Assembly (NCBI GenBank): GCA_001465935.1
Contig: LNKV01000007.1
Coordinates: 1,116,001-1,180,000 of the forward strand
DNA length: 64,000 nucleotides
Reading direction: 5' to 3'
DNA from: Clarireedia homoeocarpa
Taxonomy: Eukaryota; Ascomycota; Leotiomycetes; Helotiales; Rutstroemiaceae
Shown: positions 21,659-35,250 of the stretch, one piece after another
How the letters are laid out: each line of letters opens with the position of its first letter
How positions within the stretch are numbered: position 1 is the first letter of the stretch
Position numbers and translations under genes: made by a program
The notes under the pieces: generated by a model
What the model was told of the DNA's origin: nothing
The model's input: only the letters and a program-made list of their open reading frames with translations
The model's database searches: none

Positions 21659-24600
21659 GTTAAAATGAGTTCGCATATAACTATCAAATACTACCCTACT
21701 TTTGTCTTTAATCTAATACTCTTTTATTTTTCCCTCTCCCGTCCGCTCTGCCTTATTCAAGTCTTGAATCGGTAGATTGGTAGCCAGGTGGGGGACCACT
21801 AGCAAATCCCCACTGTTGTATGCATAGCATCTTTTTGGTGTTTGCCGTTTTCTTCATCCGGACCTTCAGATGGGTGACGAACAGCAATTAATGTTGATGT
21901 GGTTTCATGTTGTGAGTGGCGGAACTTTGAAGTAGGGAGAGTCTTGCATGGTGTAAAGAACATGAGGATATATCGACTAAGATGCTCCCTTCATATGCAT
22001 TTCCATTTTGCTAGAGTATATTATGATTGATATCCTAACGTATATAGGGTAATGAAGCCGAGTGAAGTCGCATGAATCGAAGGTCTCGTGCCCAACGAAA
22101 GGTAGAGCCTGACTGAAAATCTATATATCCAAGCCTAGGACTTCTTTATAATGGTATGCTTTCAGAAAGTAGAAAGTCCTAGCACCAACTGCAAGAGCTA
22201 CTATATCTTTTCGTCCCTGACAGACTCCCCTTGGAGATGCAATTAAGAAATTATGCGTGCTAGGAGTCTACGAACACAATACCCCATGCGAGCTAATTCT
22301 TCCTATGCACACTGATGCTTCTGAATCGAATTACATGATACCATGCTGCTAGCAAGACACCCACTGGAACGAGCAAGAAACAGACACAACTCCAGACAGA
22401 GACTCATCTATCCTATCGCATCCCCTCCCCCTCTCCCTCCCTTCTCATCCTTCCATCACTCAACCAGCCATCACTCAACCAGCAGTGCACTATTCTGCAA
22501 AACTACCCCTCAAGCGCACAACACGACATACCAATCTATCAAGGTAATCCAGGTAATCGAAAAGAACCCCAAAACACAAACACAGCCCAGTGTGCCACAC
22601 AAACGAAACTACTGAACAGAAATAGATCGCGTCTGTGCCTGCAACACTTGCTGCTTTTCTTCTCCCGCTCCTTTCTTCTGCTTTGAGATGGGATGGGATG
22701 GGATGGGATGGGATGAAATGGGATCCAAAAAAAGACTTAACTATGATTATTAAAACATTTCTTGACTTGCGGTTTGGGGGTTTCTTGGGAAAGGGGTAGG
22801 TAGTTTAGAATGAATTCATGTCTGTAAAACAAAAAGAGAGAAAGACCGGAGACCGAACTGGATTGGGTAGTGGATGTGAGCCGGATACCTGGGCGCCGGA
22901 TTTTATTGGCTCGGGGAACTTGGGCTGACCTCGGTGATGGGGAAATATATCGGGTCTTATTTTGTCTTGCTTTGTTTCGTCTTGCCCTGTCTCGGGTATG
23001 TTGAAGCAGTTGGCCTGGGCTGGTTTTGCGTCGCCTTGTCTCGGCTAGGATGTTGGGGGTACGATGCACGGGAGCGGGATGGGGGATTAGATCGGATGAA
23101 CGTGTTTGAGGAGGATGAATGGTTGTTGGAAGTAGTTAATGAGCGGGCGAGCGGGTGGATGGAAGGATTGTGCATTGCGGTATTACTATTCATAACTCGG
23201 GATAGACCGTGAGATAGGTATTGTGGGGTGTGGAATAGGGAGGCGAGGGAAGGGCAGGAGATTTAGGGGGGCGCGGGGGGGGGAGGGGCGGGGGGGTCAG
23301 ACGAATGCGAAAGGAAGCACCAAGAATCATAACTCAGGCAAAGGGGAGAGAATTGCTCACAGCGGTGGCAGGTATGCAAGCTGGGCGAGGAAATATAGTC
23401 ACGATGTAACATCGAAACGTTTCTACATCAATATGTTCCCAGCTACAGTTGGTAAAGGAAGAACAGATAAGGCGCAGAGGACAAGGTCATGGATTGTATG
23501 CAGTCTGAAATTATATGCATACTTTGACGTCAAACAAATTCTTTAAGAATTATTTTTTATTTCTCCATCAAAAGATGGCAACGGGTATGATAAAATACCA
23601 TGACAGCTTGGTCCACAAAATGATAAAGGAAAGCTGGTGATGGTGATAGAGAGATTGAGGCTTGACACTGCCTCATTCTTGGCGGGATGGACGGGTGCGA
23701 TTTGTTTGGGGGCCGCAGTAGGTATGATGGTGGGACATGGATGTGTGTTGGATGTTTTTGGAATTTTACGAGGTGATGATTTGAGTTGAGTACGATTCGC
23801 GAAACATTTTGGGGGGAAGAATTAGAGTTGGCTTGTGTAAAAATGGATTATAAATTTTGCGGTGTGGGTGATTTATATTGGATTGTATATGTAGGTGTGT
23901 ACATGTATAGGAGACTTTTTAAGTTCCCAAAATAGCGTATATATTTTTCCATATAGGGTCATTTCTATTCGAGCTTTGTAAACATCTGAAACTTGGATTT
24001 GCAGACGATGAAGTGACAAGAGTGGAAGAGGAAGCACAGGAGCTAGTAGTTTTCGCGCGCATCTTGCTTGACATACGAGTTTCGTGAAGAAGCAAGCGAT
24101 GTGCAACTTTGTAGCATTTGATAGCGAAACTGTAAATCAAAGTAGAAGCAAGGAGAATCTAGTACGCTATACACTTGGCTTGCAACGTGATATGATGTAT
24201 CGTAGATGAACAACGGTTCAGCTATAGGCAGTCTCGAGTAACGAGAGAAACGAGTCAACATCCCCGATCTATTCGAGAACTTTTCCATGACGAACGATGG
24301 TGCACTGTAACAGTAAGACGTAGTGCAACGTAGGACGCATGCCCATACCGTCCCTCAGGTCTCCTATCGATCGAGCCCGCATCTCGTACCTGCACGAAAG
24401 CTTAGAGAGCAGGTGAAGCAGTAATCACTGCTTACCATGCGTAAGATGTACCTGAATGAGTGGTAAGGCGTTGTACCTCATTGCAACGCAGGCACGCGTC
24501 CTGTCATCTTGAGTCAGCAAAACCCTGTAGTATAGATGTCGTGGATCATTTCCAGAACATTACCATTCTCGGATAGCCCATTCTGTTTAGGAAAATGGTG

Positions 24601-26390
24601 TTCTTTACGGTGATCGAGTGCTGATTGGTTGGGTTGCGATGAGGGGTGAAAGAGAAAACGTGGTGCTGCATGCACTTCGTATATCGCAGCAACATTCTCG
24701 ATTAAGCATATTTTTTCGAGGTTCATCCAAGTATGTGTGTGTGTACGAGGGAAACGAATCACACGATTCACAGTAGCATTTTGTAAATTATGTACGAAGT
24801 TGATGGCTGATAAAGTGTGCACGGAGATTGGACAGCATCCTCTTTGGGTAAGTTTTGCGCAACAGCTCGTGGAACTCGCCGTCGGCAGTAATAGCCTTGT
24901 GGTTAGTCTCGTACGACGAGGGCATCGCGAAGATATAAATAAACACAGACTCGTGCGTCGTTGCAGACAGTTCTGTCATTCGAAATGGAGTACCGGTGCA
25001 CTAGTCTGGGTAACGTTGTGGGCACAAGATGCCACTAGAGAACGGAGTACCGTAAATAGCTGAACGAGATGCAAGTCAACCCATGAAACACTTGTGACAG
25101 TAAAAATATTTTTATGTAACAACATTTAGCATTTGAGGCACAGCTACGCCTTCTCTGTCTGCCTTCTCTGTCTGCCTAGAGACTGTCCGATATGCAGATA
25201 CTACTTCTTAATTGAATGACGACACCGTATTAATTATTGTAATTTTGCTTTGCAGCCCAATTAAGGCTATGCGCCGATGTTTTGTGCGCTGGTACTAATC
25301 CCGTGGCGGCCGGAGAAATCACTGATTAGTCGGAGGAGAGATGCGCGATTCCTCCTATTCGTGTGAACTAAAAGAGCTGGGACGACGGGAAGAAAGGTGG
25401 AGGAGCTGAGGACGGCGATGGCATACAACGCGAAACGAAACGAAACGAGACAAGATTGTGGTTTCAAGCAATAAATGGACAATTCGGTGTGTAGAAGGTG
25501 TGTGTGTGTCCTTGATCTTTGGCTGGGGAGAGGGAGAACGTGGAATGTTTGGGTGAAACCCTTCAGCTGGCAGGGGCTTTTGCATGGTGTTGATGTAACT
25601 CTGTGAAATGGTATTGCGGCGTAGAGCACGAGGTGCAGGGATGGCACCGAATGCGACCAGGGGGCCGGTATGGCTGGTGGGAAAGTGTTATTGGAGGGTT
25701 GTGGGTCGAAGGATGAAGAATTAACAGAACAGGCAGGAGGTCAGATCTCAATCCGAGGGTGCCGTACGCGATGTGATGATCGAGAAGATAGTAGGGGTAG
25801 TTGACATAGTCGGGAGAATTCTATGCGATGCTTACAAGTCAAGGGTAGAAAATACCACCATACCTCATGGGTTTTACGTGGGCCATGAAGCAAGCATGAT
25901 GAAGGGACTGCTGATTGACGATTTGTGATGGCTTGGCAACTGTAGCAAAAACATGTCGCTGCTCATCGTCGATTGGATGCGGAGCCCCCACTTCATTTGA
26001 GGGGCCATTCCTTGGGTCGTGGTACAGAAGGAATATTCTTGTGGGCATGGCTGGATTGAGCAAGATTCGGACCGAGGTGAATGTCTCAGATAATTCCACA
26101 GACTGCGGCATTGAAGGCTGAAGAATTGGAAAAAAAAAGCAAGTTTCTGCCGTTGTACCAATAGCAATCCCGCAAGTTCCACTTACAGACACTGGCATGC
26201 AGCCAGGACAGAGTTAAAAATTCCCGGAAAAGCCTGAGTTCACGCGGTGAGTCAAGTGCAGCGACTATTTTGTAAATTGTGCTATTGTGTTTTAGTAGTA
26301 TTTGTGCCGTCAAGGACGGAAGCTGGGGTAGGATATGATATGTAGAATCACCGCAGAGGCCATTGTGGAGGTGGGTCATGTAGGTACCAA
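21659..26390. other. 4.7-kb interval without a supportable gene
   Basis: Only short, composition-driven frames occur here; none shows a recognisable domain, convincing introns or codon bias. The interval contains a GGGAT microsatellite (22685-22724), a G-rich tract at about 23263-23300, and scattered AT-rich stretches. It lies between the disrupted NLR and the CIA30 gene. Confidence 0.5.
22685..22724. repeat. (GGGAT)n microsatellite
   Basis: About seven copies of GGGAT with one variant unit (GAAAT). It is not a telomeric motif. Confidence 0.85.
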
Positions 26391-27568
26391 TCACTCAGTC
26401 TTTGATGCAGTGCATGGCCCAAGCATCCAAGCCAACCAGCCTTGCCGTGCGTTTGGGGCCCCTCGATTCACCCCATGACTTGGCTCGTCGTGACCCTTCT
26501 CGTTGGGATCATCCCGATATGGTGTATCGATTTTCTTCACGCTTTCATCCCTTCTCGCGGATATTGAGAGTATAGGCAAGGAAAAGTCCCCTTCCTGAGT
26601 TCCGAAGAAGCTAGTATTATCAGTAAACGCGCCAAGCTTGACATTGGGAGCCTCACCTTCGCATCATAATGCTGAATCTCTTAATATTTTTCAGATCCAA
26701 AGGTTTTGCATCTTCCTTCTCGCGTCCTCTATATGTAGGCTTTAGATCATCCCACTTCACAAAAATTACATTGTGACCTGCGGGACCTTGGAAGTCGTAT
26801 TCCCAGCTAATTGTGCTTTGTTCCCTGCCATTCGGACTCCTTGGTAACAATTCGTCCTTGATAATGAAAGTGTATTTCTTTTCGTCGCTTGCCTCTATAT
26901 CAAGTTGGATTCCATCAAAGAGAGAAAGATCCCACTAAAGGTTGGTATGTTAGTTTGAGGTTCTGATCGGCAGGCTTGAAAGAGAGTACAGCATGATGTA
27001 TGGCTCGACGCGTGGAGGGACCATCTGATCGGAATGTAAGCGCTTGCGAGATCACCAACATGGGGACTACCCCAGCGGATGTCTATTTCCATGGATAATT
27101 ATATTCTCCGATAGCCTTATATCATGCATTGGCACGCGCTTAATAGTGAATAGCATCGTATCTGACTAGTCGCATAAAGTATGGAACGGGACGCGTTTCA
27201 GACGCTTGAGCGTCTTCCTCATGGGCGCTTGAATGAATATAGATCTCAAATAGTAGCGGCCACGGCCACACTTACGGTGCCATCCACCCTCGTTCTCTGT
27301 GATGCAAACCCAGCCCCGCCCAAGGTCTTTGTGTCAAGGGTACCTCTGAATATGGCGATAGGGGAGGATCCCGAACAATCAAGGAAGGACTGCGACGCTC
27401 CACCTCTTACTCGATCATCGCTCGAGGTCCAATCATCTGGAGACCATGGCCTTTGTATGTATTAATAAAGTTTGGTCTGGCCAAGCTCCTCTCTGTTCCT
27501 AGATAGTTTGATGCTTACTTGGTCCCACCAAAGAGAGGGATTGATGACAATTCTCCGTCCCGATCCAT
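26391..27568 (-). CDS. CIA30-domain protein (complex I intermediate-associated)
   Basis: CIA30 proteins assist assembly of mitochondrial NADH:ubiquinone oxidoreductase; fungi also have paralogues of unknown role. Four exons on the minus strand: 27568-27519, 27450-27276, 26934-26657 and 26610-26391, giving 240 residues. The start ATG at 27568 leads to IPLFGGTKPWSPDDWTSSDD, then RVRGG, GGAGFASQR, WDLSLFDGI, and the conserved core ISWEYDFQ, WDDLKPTYRG and KRFSIMMRSFFGTQEGDFSL. All splices preserve frame and family order. The third exon is preceded by a 341-nt intron, while the others are 46 and 68 nt. No clear mitochondrial presequence is visible, so its location is open. Confidence 0.9.
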
Positions 27569-28596
27569 TATTAGATCCCTAGACCTCGTTCTCGAGCTGG
27601 CAGGAAGTACGGGTGACCCGGATACCGAAGCACACAGCGTTAGACTCGTTGGCTATGTAGGGTGGGGGGGATGTCGTCGAGGTCAGACGGGCGTGCTTGG
27701 CTGTATTGTAAGCCTATGGACAGACAAGCTCATTACACCAACAGCTACAGTAATGAACAACTTCGTACAGATGATCCAATAGCCTTGTGGTATTGCTTTG
27801 ATGTGCCCTGGTTGACGGTCCAAAATGTCGGGATTTTTCAAGCTGACAAGCGCGTATTAACCGTGGTAGTTCGAACGAAGGTTTGACCTGGGATTGGTCT
27901 ATGCGGCGAATGCAAGCGAGAATGTGGGGTGGTGAGATGAGATGAGACTCTCGGACACTTTTTCACTTCGAACTAGTATACAATTTCAAATGCTTGCATG
28001 CGTGAACCAACACCAACACCAACACAACACCAACACAACATCAACACAACACCAACACAACATCAACACAACACCAAACACCAACATCTCGGTCTGCTGG
28101 CGCGGCCAACATGCAGCAGAATATCAAGCATTGACCCGCTCGTCCGCATTAGGGTATTTTTAACGGATAGGGCTGAAAGAGTGGGATAGCGCCGTCCGAT
28201 CAATCTTTAAGGAAATTGCCCACTAGTCACGCGAGGATCCGTCACTTCACCAGGCCGACCGATAGTTCGACCTCCATTGTTGTATGAATTAGCAAGTGCC
28301 GTAGCCGCTCGGAAGATTCCTACATCGAATTTGATTGCTGAGAAATTGGTTTGCGTAAAGTGGCAAGAAGTATATGGGAAGGTCACTTGGTAGATCTAAC
28401 GTTTTGGTATTTAGGATGATCGGGAAATTGAGGAGCCGGGAAGAGTACGGGAAATATCCACCTCGGACAAGCGTAGGATCATATTCATGTCACTTCGGCA
28501 TCAAGGGAGAATGGAAAATAATAGTGAAGCTTTCTTTCAATTTTTGAGTACAAGAATAATGAACGGATGAAACACTAATCGTCCTGGGTATATACA
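27569..28596. other. Intergenic with an AACACC-type minisatellite
   Basis: This is the 5' flank of the CIA30 gene and the 3' flank of the bZIP gene. Apart from the tandem repeat at 28007-28086, nothing coding is seen. Confidence 0.5.
28007..28086. repeat. Minisatellite of AACACC/AACACAACAYC units
   Basis: Irregular tandem array built from CAACAC and CAACAT words. It can be read as His/Asn/Thr-rich peptides in two frames, but no gene context supports coding. Confidence 0.8.
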
Positions 28597-29749
28597 TTAG
28601 GATCGTTCCTCATTTCTACGAGCCATGTGAAGCGAAAGATCCAAAACTCCATACACCGCAAAACTCCCTCCATGAATTTCCTCCTTGCGATGCCCAATTC
28701 CCCGATCATATCCGTGACTGCCGTCTAAAGCGAGTGTCGAGCACTTCGAACTCTTTGATTCCTGCCTTCCAAGCCAAAATATCCCATCATCCTTCGTTAA
28801 AGCCTCTAGTGCTCTTCTCATATGTGCGTCATCATGCGAGGCGAGGGAGGCATTGATAAAGGTGTCGTGGGATATTGGTATCCTGATTCTGAACAGGTTG
28901 TGGAGTGCTCGTAAGAGTGTGAAAGTGGTGGCGTCTGCAGATATCTGTTAGGACCCATTGCAAGTGGCTTCACAACTTGAGGGTGCCTTACATGAGGGTC
29001 ATCATAACCGTGGTGTGAGTGAATATCGATCGCTGGCAGTCCTTGGTAGGTCATGTTGTAAGGGCTCATTGTATCCTCTGTTTCTCGCTTGATGGCGTCG
29101 TTGAAATGCATCATTGAAGGTAATGTCACTGGCACTGGAGCCATGTAGTGCTCATATGCCTCGGATCGATCACTGCCGGAGACTGCACGATAAGGCTGAG
29201 AATGAGGGTATGGTGGGTAGACAACGTCCTCTGGAGCCGGGTATGTGTGGTATGCGAAAAGAGGTGGTGTGCGGGATCCATCACGATCGAAGTTTTGGGA
29301 AAAGATAATCTCGTCGTCGCTTTGCATTGGTGGAGTATATTGGCTAGGCAAAAGGCGTGGAGAAACTTGTCGTTGCACATTTTCCGGGCTCTTTCTGTAT
29401 TGCTGGGTTTCGTTGCTACGATCTTGTTGTTGATGGAGCTCAGCATGAGCTTGAGGTGGGGAGGCCGAAGAAGAACCAGCTCGGCGTTCAAGATCTTCAA
29501 GACGTCTCTTGAGCTTCTTGCCTGTAGGAAAGAATCAGCCACTGATAGTAAGTGAAGAGTGTAGATTATCTACTTACGGTAGTTTCTTTGAGCAATGCGG
29601 TTTTGAATTCTTCTGCGCTCGGCCAAGTCGGAGATCTTGGTCCAGTCCTCATCCGGATTCGCAGAGCTGCTGAAGGCACTGCTTGTGCCGTGGGTGGTCA
29701 TATGTCTTGAGGTCGTAGCCGTCGAATATGTGTAGCTGTGTCGAGACAT
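28597..29749 (-). CDS. bZIP transcription factor
   Basis: Sequence-specific DNA-binding regulator. Start ATG at 29749; exons 29749-29578, 29521-28992 and 28944-28597, giving 349 residues. The basic region DLAERRRIQNRIAQRNYRKK (about residues 43-62) carries the fungal N-x-x-A-Q-R-x-Y-R signature and is split by a 56-nt intron inside NYR. A short zipper-like continuation follows (LKRRLEDLERRA). The middle is rich in Pro, Ser, Tyr and His, typical of an activation region. The last exon (GIFWLGRQESK, LALDGSHGYDRGIGHRKEEI, SFAVYGVLDLSLHMARR) looks conserved and supports the 47-nt second intron. Reading through that intron instead gives an alternative 58-residue tail ending MMTHI. The target pathway is unknown. 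A very long gene-free region lies upstream. Confidence 0.88.
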
Positions 29750-30527
29750 GATGAAGTGTGTTTGAGGGTAGTATCCAATACTGATAGAAAATCTTGGAGA
29801 GATGTCTGAAGTTTTGGGAAGCTTGCAGTATGACTAGAGAGGCTGATACAACAAGGTCATGAATCACCTCAGGAGGGGAGATGCCCCGATATATATGTGA
29901 AGGCGGGACAACCACAAACTGACGCAGCTATACGGATTTCCCAAACTACTTGGCCCCGAATCCTGGCGCCCTTTCTGCTCAGCTACAACACAAACGACAA
30001 ACCTTGTCCGAGACCCTAGAAGACACAACCTGGTGCTGAACCCTGCACAAAGCATGTTCATGTTCCCATTACCTTGCAAGCCACTGACCCTCCTTTTGTG
30101 ATAAAAACGGCCGGGAGGTGCGCCGTGCAACTGGGGCATTAATTCTACCACGGACACCGAGTCCAAGCCAAATAGGGTACATTCATCCACCTGCAGGTGA
30201 GAGGCGCATTTGTGAGGGAAAACATAAATTCCACAATTTGTGTTCAGTTGCTTTGTGTTGATTGAAAAAGAATTGATCACTAATTAGGGGCCATTAATAG
30301 AAATCCGCCAAAATCGCCAAACGACTCGTAAAGCAGCACCAACCAAAATACGGGCTTGACGGGTACACCACTTGGGATAGGGTCTTGTACGATGGTTGGC
30401 TAGCTTCGCGTTGGGTTAAGTAAAAGGATGTAAATATAGAAATCCACCATCCACAGTCCAGTAATAGCAGTTGAATCTGGTCCGAGGATTTGTTGATTTA
30501 TGACCTTCTGTATCTAAAGTTATCCCA

Positions 30528-30612
30528 GCTACCCACTGCCCACTGCCCACTGCCCACTTCCCTCCCACTCTAGCAGAACGCACGCACGCACGCAGCAGCA
30601 GCAGCAGCAGCC
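30528..30612. repeat. (TGCCCAC)n, then (GCAC)n and (GCA)n
   Basis: Three simple arrays within 85 bp: CTGCCCA-type units at about 30528-30557, GCAC units at about 30579-30594, and seven GCA units running to 30611. Confidence 0.85.
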
Positions 30613-31802
30613 AAAAAGGAGCAGCCCTATGAAGCTTTTCGAAGCGAAAGGTTGGAGCTAACAAGCACCAGTCTACGGAGGTAAAGTTGTTGTTGGCTGG
30701 TCCTGGTGCTCGTGCTGGGGCTGCGTACTGGCAGTTGGGGAAGCAGGAACTTCCCCATCTTCGGTATTCTCTGCGTCGGCTCGTTCGTGTTTTCCCACAA
30801 CCCCTTCGCCCTTTCCCGTCTTTTTGTGCTCATGTGTCCTATATTCTCCCCGCCGATCAATAATAGAGAGACGAATGAGATTAGCAATTGCTCAGTACGA
30901 GGTGCAACCATTGATCGAAAAGCATCTCGTCATGCGAAGATGGCATTCCTTGATTGGTGACAGTCGGGGGTCGCTACACCTAAATTGGTTGCCTGAAGAC
31001 CGTTCTTGGTTTTGTGACATGGTGATTAGACCCTAGAAGGGACGGAGCATGCTATCGAACAACTCCCGTGTTGCGTGCACATCAGAACCTTACATGACAT
31101 TGACATGACAAAACAGTTACAGTCGAAAATTAATCAGATCAATTAGTATCAAGAACGGCATGGTTTTCCGTCTCGGCCACAGTGCTACCTTGTCCTGGCT
31201 CGTTTATGTGTTTGAGCACATAAGAAGAAGTCATCTAATGGTTCGAGAAGCATTCTCAGAACCGACCTTCTCCACCCTAATGTTACCTCGAATGCTCAGA
31301 AGCTACGTACATACCAAGCCATGGAATATGGGTTTCCGTCTTTTCATTAAGAATTGGGAGCTCGGGAAGCTCGTCTCCATAGATTAGCACATGATTCATC
31401 GGGAAAAAGCCATGCCATAGGTAAGGTATAGGTGTGAACAGCCAAGGCCTCACACCCCAAACACCACCTGGCCAGACACCCCTTTTTCAGATAGAGTAGA
31501 CAGGATTAATAAAATGGCAATCATAAGAGACTCAAACTTGTCAAGGTCGCCGATGTCGTTTTCTACACGTCCAGGATAGGCGTACACAAAAGACTAATAC
31601 TAGTCCTAGTACTAATTATGGTATCATCCAGAGCGAACGAGCGACATCAGGTCCATGTTTTGCTTTAGAGCTGGATATATCCGTTACGAAAGGGCTTGGC
31701 TTAGCTTATACGTACCCAGTCTCTGATATCTGCATATCTGCATCGAGAGTAGCTAGATTAGTCTCGCGGGCATCAGATGAAAAGCAGGAGCCTGGAGTTT
31801 AG

Positions 31803-31862
31803 TTTGATCTACTGTGCCTGTCTGTGTCCTGTGTCCTGTGTCTGTGCCTGCGCCTGCGCCTG
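31803..31862. repeat. Imperfect TGTGYCTG/CGCCTG array
   Basis: Degenerate tandem words TGTGCCTG, TGTGTCC and TGCGCC over about 60 bp. Confidence 0.7.
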
Positions 31863-34800
31863 GCCGAAGCAAGCAGTAGAGAGTTTTGGACTTAACGGGC
31901 GTAAGGTTGCCGTTGACTAGAGCTCTGTACCCAGTCATCTACGTAAATCTGCTTGATTGCGTCTTCAAAATTCCTAAACCTAGATAGATGACAGCCTATT
32001 ACCGGGCGGGTCGACGACTTCAAACTGCGAAAGGGCGCCAGAATCCATGCTACACCCTCAATTTTGGAAGCGGAACTACAAGGCTCGAAGGCGAAGACAA
32101 CGGATTTAACGTCACTATCACCACTTTATTCCGCTAATTCCAGCGGATATCGCGATATCTTAGGACGCCTAGGCCGGGAAAAGCTCACTATCACTCGTCA
32201 CTCATTACGCATAGCAGATCATGTCACTGGCCATATTGATTTGTATGTTCGTGTACATGCAACAAGTGTGCGTATCCATCCATACTTTGCTGCAATCAAC
32301 TGCCAATTTGAAATGCTTTTTCAATGGTTAAGGTGGAGCGCCAATAATTTCTTCAGTCACCTTGACCTCGCCGTCCACTCTCGAGCCATGGGATTTCGCA
32401 GCCCAAAAGAGGATGTCAACCCTGGGAGCACACGTGCTTTTCCATGTTTTGGTTAATTTCATCCGCCGATGATCAAGGTGCCTGGGATTGCATGCGACGA
32501 CGATTGGCTGCATCGAAAAAAAAGGAAATAGATGAACTAGCTAGGGAAGAATACAAATGCATGCTACCATGTTTTTCTTGGGCCAGCACTCCACACCACC
32601 ATCACACAGCCAAAAGACCCACAACCCCAACAACATCCCTCCACCGTCAATCAAAGTCCACACCGCAGGAACTATGCCTGCATTGAGCTTCACATCCCTG
32701 TCATGCACTTCTCCTCCAATCGAAGCTACAGTTTTATGCTTTACCGAGTGAGGTCGTAATTCAACGACGGTGAAGCATATCAGAGCACCCACCACCTCCC
32801 CACCCACCCGAACACCATACACCATGAGGGTACCACACTCTTGTCCACGAAAAAAGCACGATTATCAACTCGTGCACAATCAAAATCCCGGTGCGACCGA
32901 AGAACGCTTGGATTGCCTGGTCTTGCGCATGACACCACTGACCGCTCAGCCCTACCCGGTCGCAAACTTCCCTCTCATCAGTTTGTATGCCAAATCTTCC
33001 GAATACGGAAGATTGTACTGCAATTCAAGTCGGGAAGTGTATTACTACGATCGAAGGTTTGAGTCTTTGACCACTCATGTTTCAACAGCACTCAACAATG
33101 ACCTGCTCGGGCATCACAATACTACCAGATTACCTTGTAGCCTACTGTACGGGATGCATTTAGGACCTGCCACAACACGGTTTGGGGGCGATCTTGAGCA
33201 GGGTTTGGTATGTTGTCGCACAATATTTTGCGGTGAGGACGAATTTGTCTTGTCTTCGATCGACAACTTCGCTGCGGAATTACGGATTTCCGGCTATAGC
33301 TCCCATAACTAGACATGGCGAGATTACGGCCTTCCTTCATCATGCTATCCCGAGACGGAGTTCGGCCATTGGAGCAAGTTACGGTTGCTTGTGAGCCGTT
33401 GAGACATCTCTTTCTTCTTTCCCATTATTGGCATGAATATCTTCACTTCATACAACCAAGCACCCCTTCTTCGGCGTACGAACTCTAAAACCTAGCATTT
33501 CAAATCAAGAGTCAGCAGGTTGCTTTCTCTTTCATATTTAGAGTCACTAGGGTGTTGAAGGAGCCGAGTGCAATCTACCTCTACCATTCTAGTGATGACT
33601 GTTCCTGGACATATCCTCCTATCAGGGGTTGAGAGGCGTGAATTGGCTATCACTTTCATACAGGCATACACTGATTAGTGCCAAAAAGCCACTCGGAGAA
33701 TAAAGAAACCCCAACTGCCACTTGCTTCGAAAGCAAGGCGATCCAAATGTCAGGGGATTAGTATTCCAGACAGAAAGTTAGGGGGCGGGAAGTTCAACCG
33801 ACGTCCATGTTTCTGTTCCTAACTTTGGAAATTAACGAGACCTGGTGATTTATCATCCTCAGTAGGGTGGAATCCAGAAAAGAGCACATTCCCAAAATAA
33901 GCCAATCTCGCATTCTAGATGTTCTATCGGATTCTTATTCCACTCCCCACGGTTCTAGTCAAACTTCCCGCGTGGTTTCCAGGATATTTCTTACATGCGG
34001 AACATCGTCTTCTATATTATCCCAAAGCACCTGTAACTTTTACCTGTGTAACCCGGGACTTTGGCATCCAGTCATTTCCTTATTTCATGAGTCTTAGGTC
34101 ATATCCTAAACCCACATCAGCCGCTGGTCACCGCTCCAAGAGGGTTCGCAAAAACCCCGTGGCAGGCTTGTCGAAATGGGGTCGGTCGGTCAGCCAAATG
34201 GTCCAACCGATCTTGCTGAAAGCGAAATTAAAGATCTCACCACATTTCCCCCGCTGCTCAATGTGTTGCTGCTTGTTTGCGATGCCAAATTCCCAGTGAC
34301 AAAGTGCCGGGATTTGAACAGGGCTGAGCAGATTAGCTCCTCGCCATTCATATGGTCCTAGCCTGTCGTTCTCTGACTTGACGGACTTGGGCTTGTCGTC
34401 GTACTACAGCGCCATCAAACTACCCGCCATGTCTATTCAAAGGAATCTTACGAGCAAGCAAGCAAGCGCCAAAAAGGAAAAGGAAAAAAAAAGAAAAAAA
34501 AATTCAACGCTCTCGAACTCCGGCGGAGTTAAATTCAATACCCGCAGCTAATACAGAACTGTCTTGTCCGTCGCCTGGAGCGTTGAAATAGGTACTAATG
34601 ATTTGGAATACATAGCACTCGATCAACGACTGTGAAATAAAGATAGATAGGTAAAACGGCCCATTGCCGCATAGCCTGCATTGCCGAGAGCTGAAATGAA
34701 AGCAATGCACAATTCGAGTCTTCGTGGTCGGTGTTTTGCTTTGCTTCGCTTTGCCTCACACCGCATGGCTCGATTTTCCCTACGACGAAGGAAGAGTGCA

Positions 34801-35120
34801 ATTTCAGGCTTCATACGTACATAACCTACATCATACCAAATCATATCATATGTATGTATTATTTAGGCATCGAGCTCTCGGTGTGTGAATCGATTGCATC
34901 GTCGACTGGGCTACCCCATACAATTTTCGCAGATAGGAAGATACATGTACGTGATGACAATGTAATCTCAAGTTCGTGTGTCCGTCTATAACACATATCT
35001 TCATTTTTTGATATATGCTTGGATGACATGGAGTTAACCCAGAAACCTTAATACAGCGAACGGACTGCAATACTGCCGTTCCTTGACCGAATGACCAACA
35101 CCCGGGATCGGCGCTGCATA

Positions 35121-35250
35121 TAACTTATACATAGCATGGAAATCCGTACATAACATGTAAATCCGTACACAACATGTAAATCCGTACATAACATGCAAAT
35201 CCATACATAACATGTCATTTCATACATAACAGGCAAATCCATACATATAT
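35121..35250. repeat. 19-bp minisatellite, about six units
   Basis: The core unit is AAATCCGTACATAACATGT, with copies differing at one to four positions; the last units drift to ATACATA words. The array is AT-rich and contains repeated ATGT/ACAT palindromic words. Confidence 0.85.

Noticed and set aside
22685..22724. GGGAT array as an internal telomere-like sequence
   Set aside because: Fungal telomeres of this group are TTAGGG; the unit differs and is only a microsatellite.
32770..33312. A 180-codon plus-strand frame in the gene-free interval
   Set aside because: Starts without ATG context, has no recognisable domain, biased composition and no matching exons nearby.
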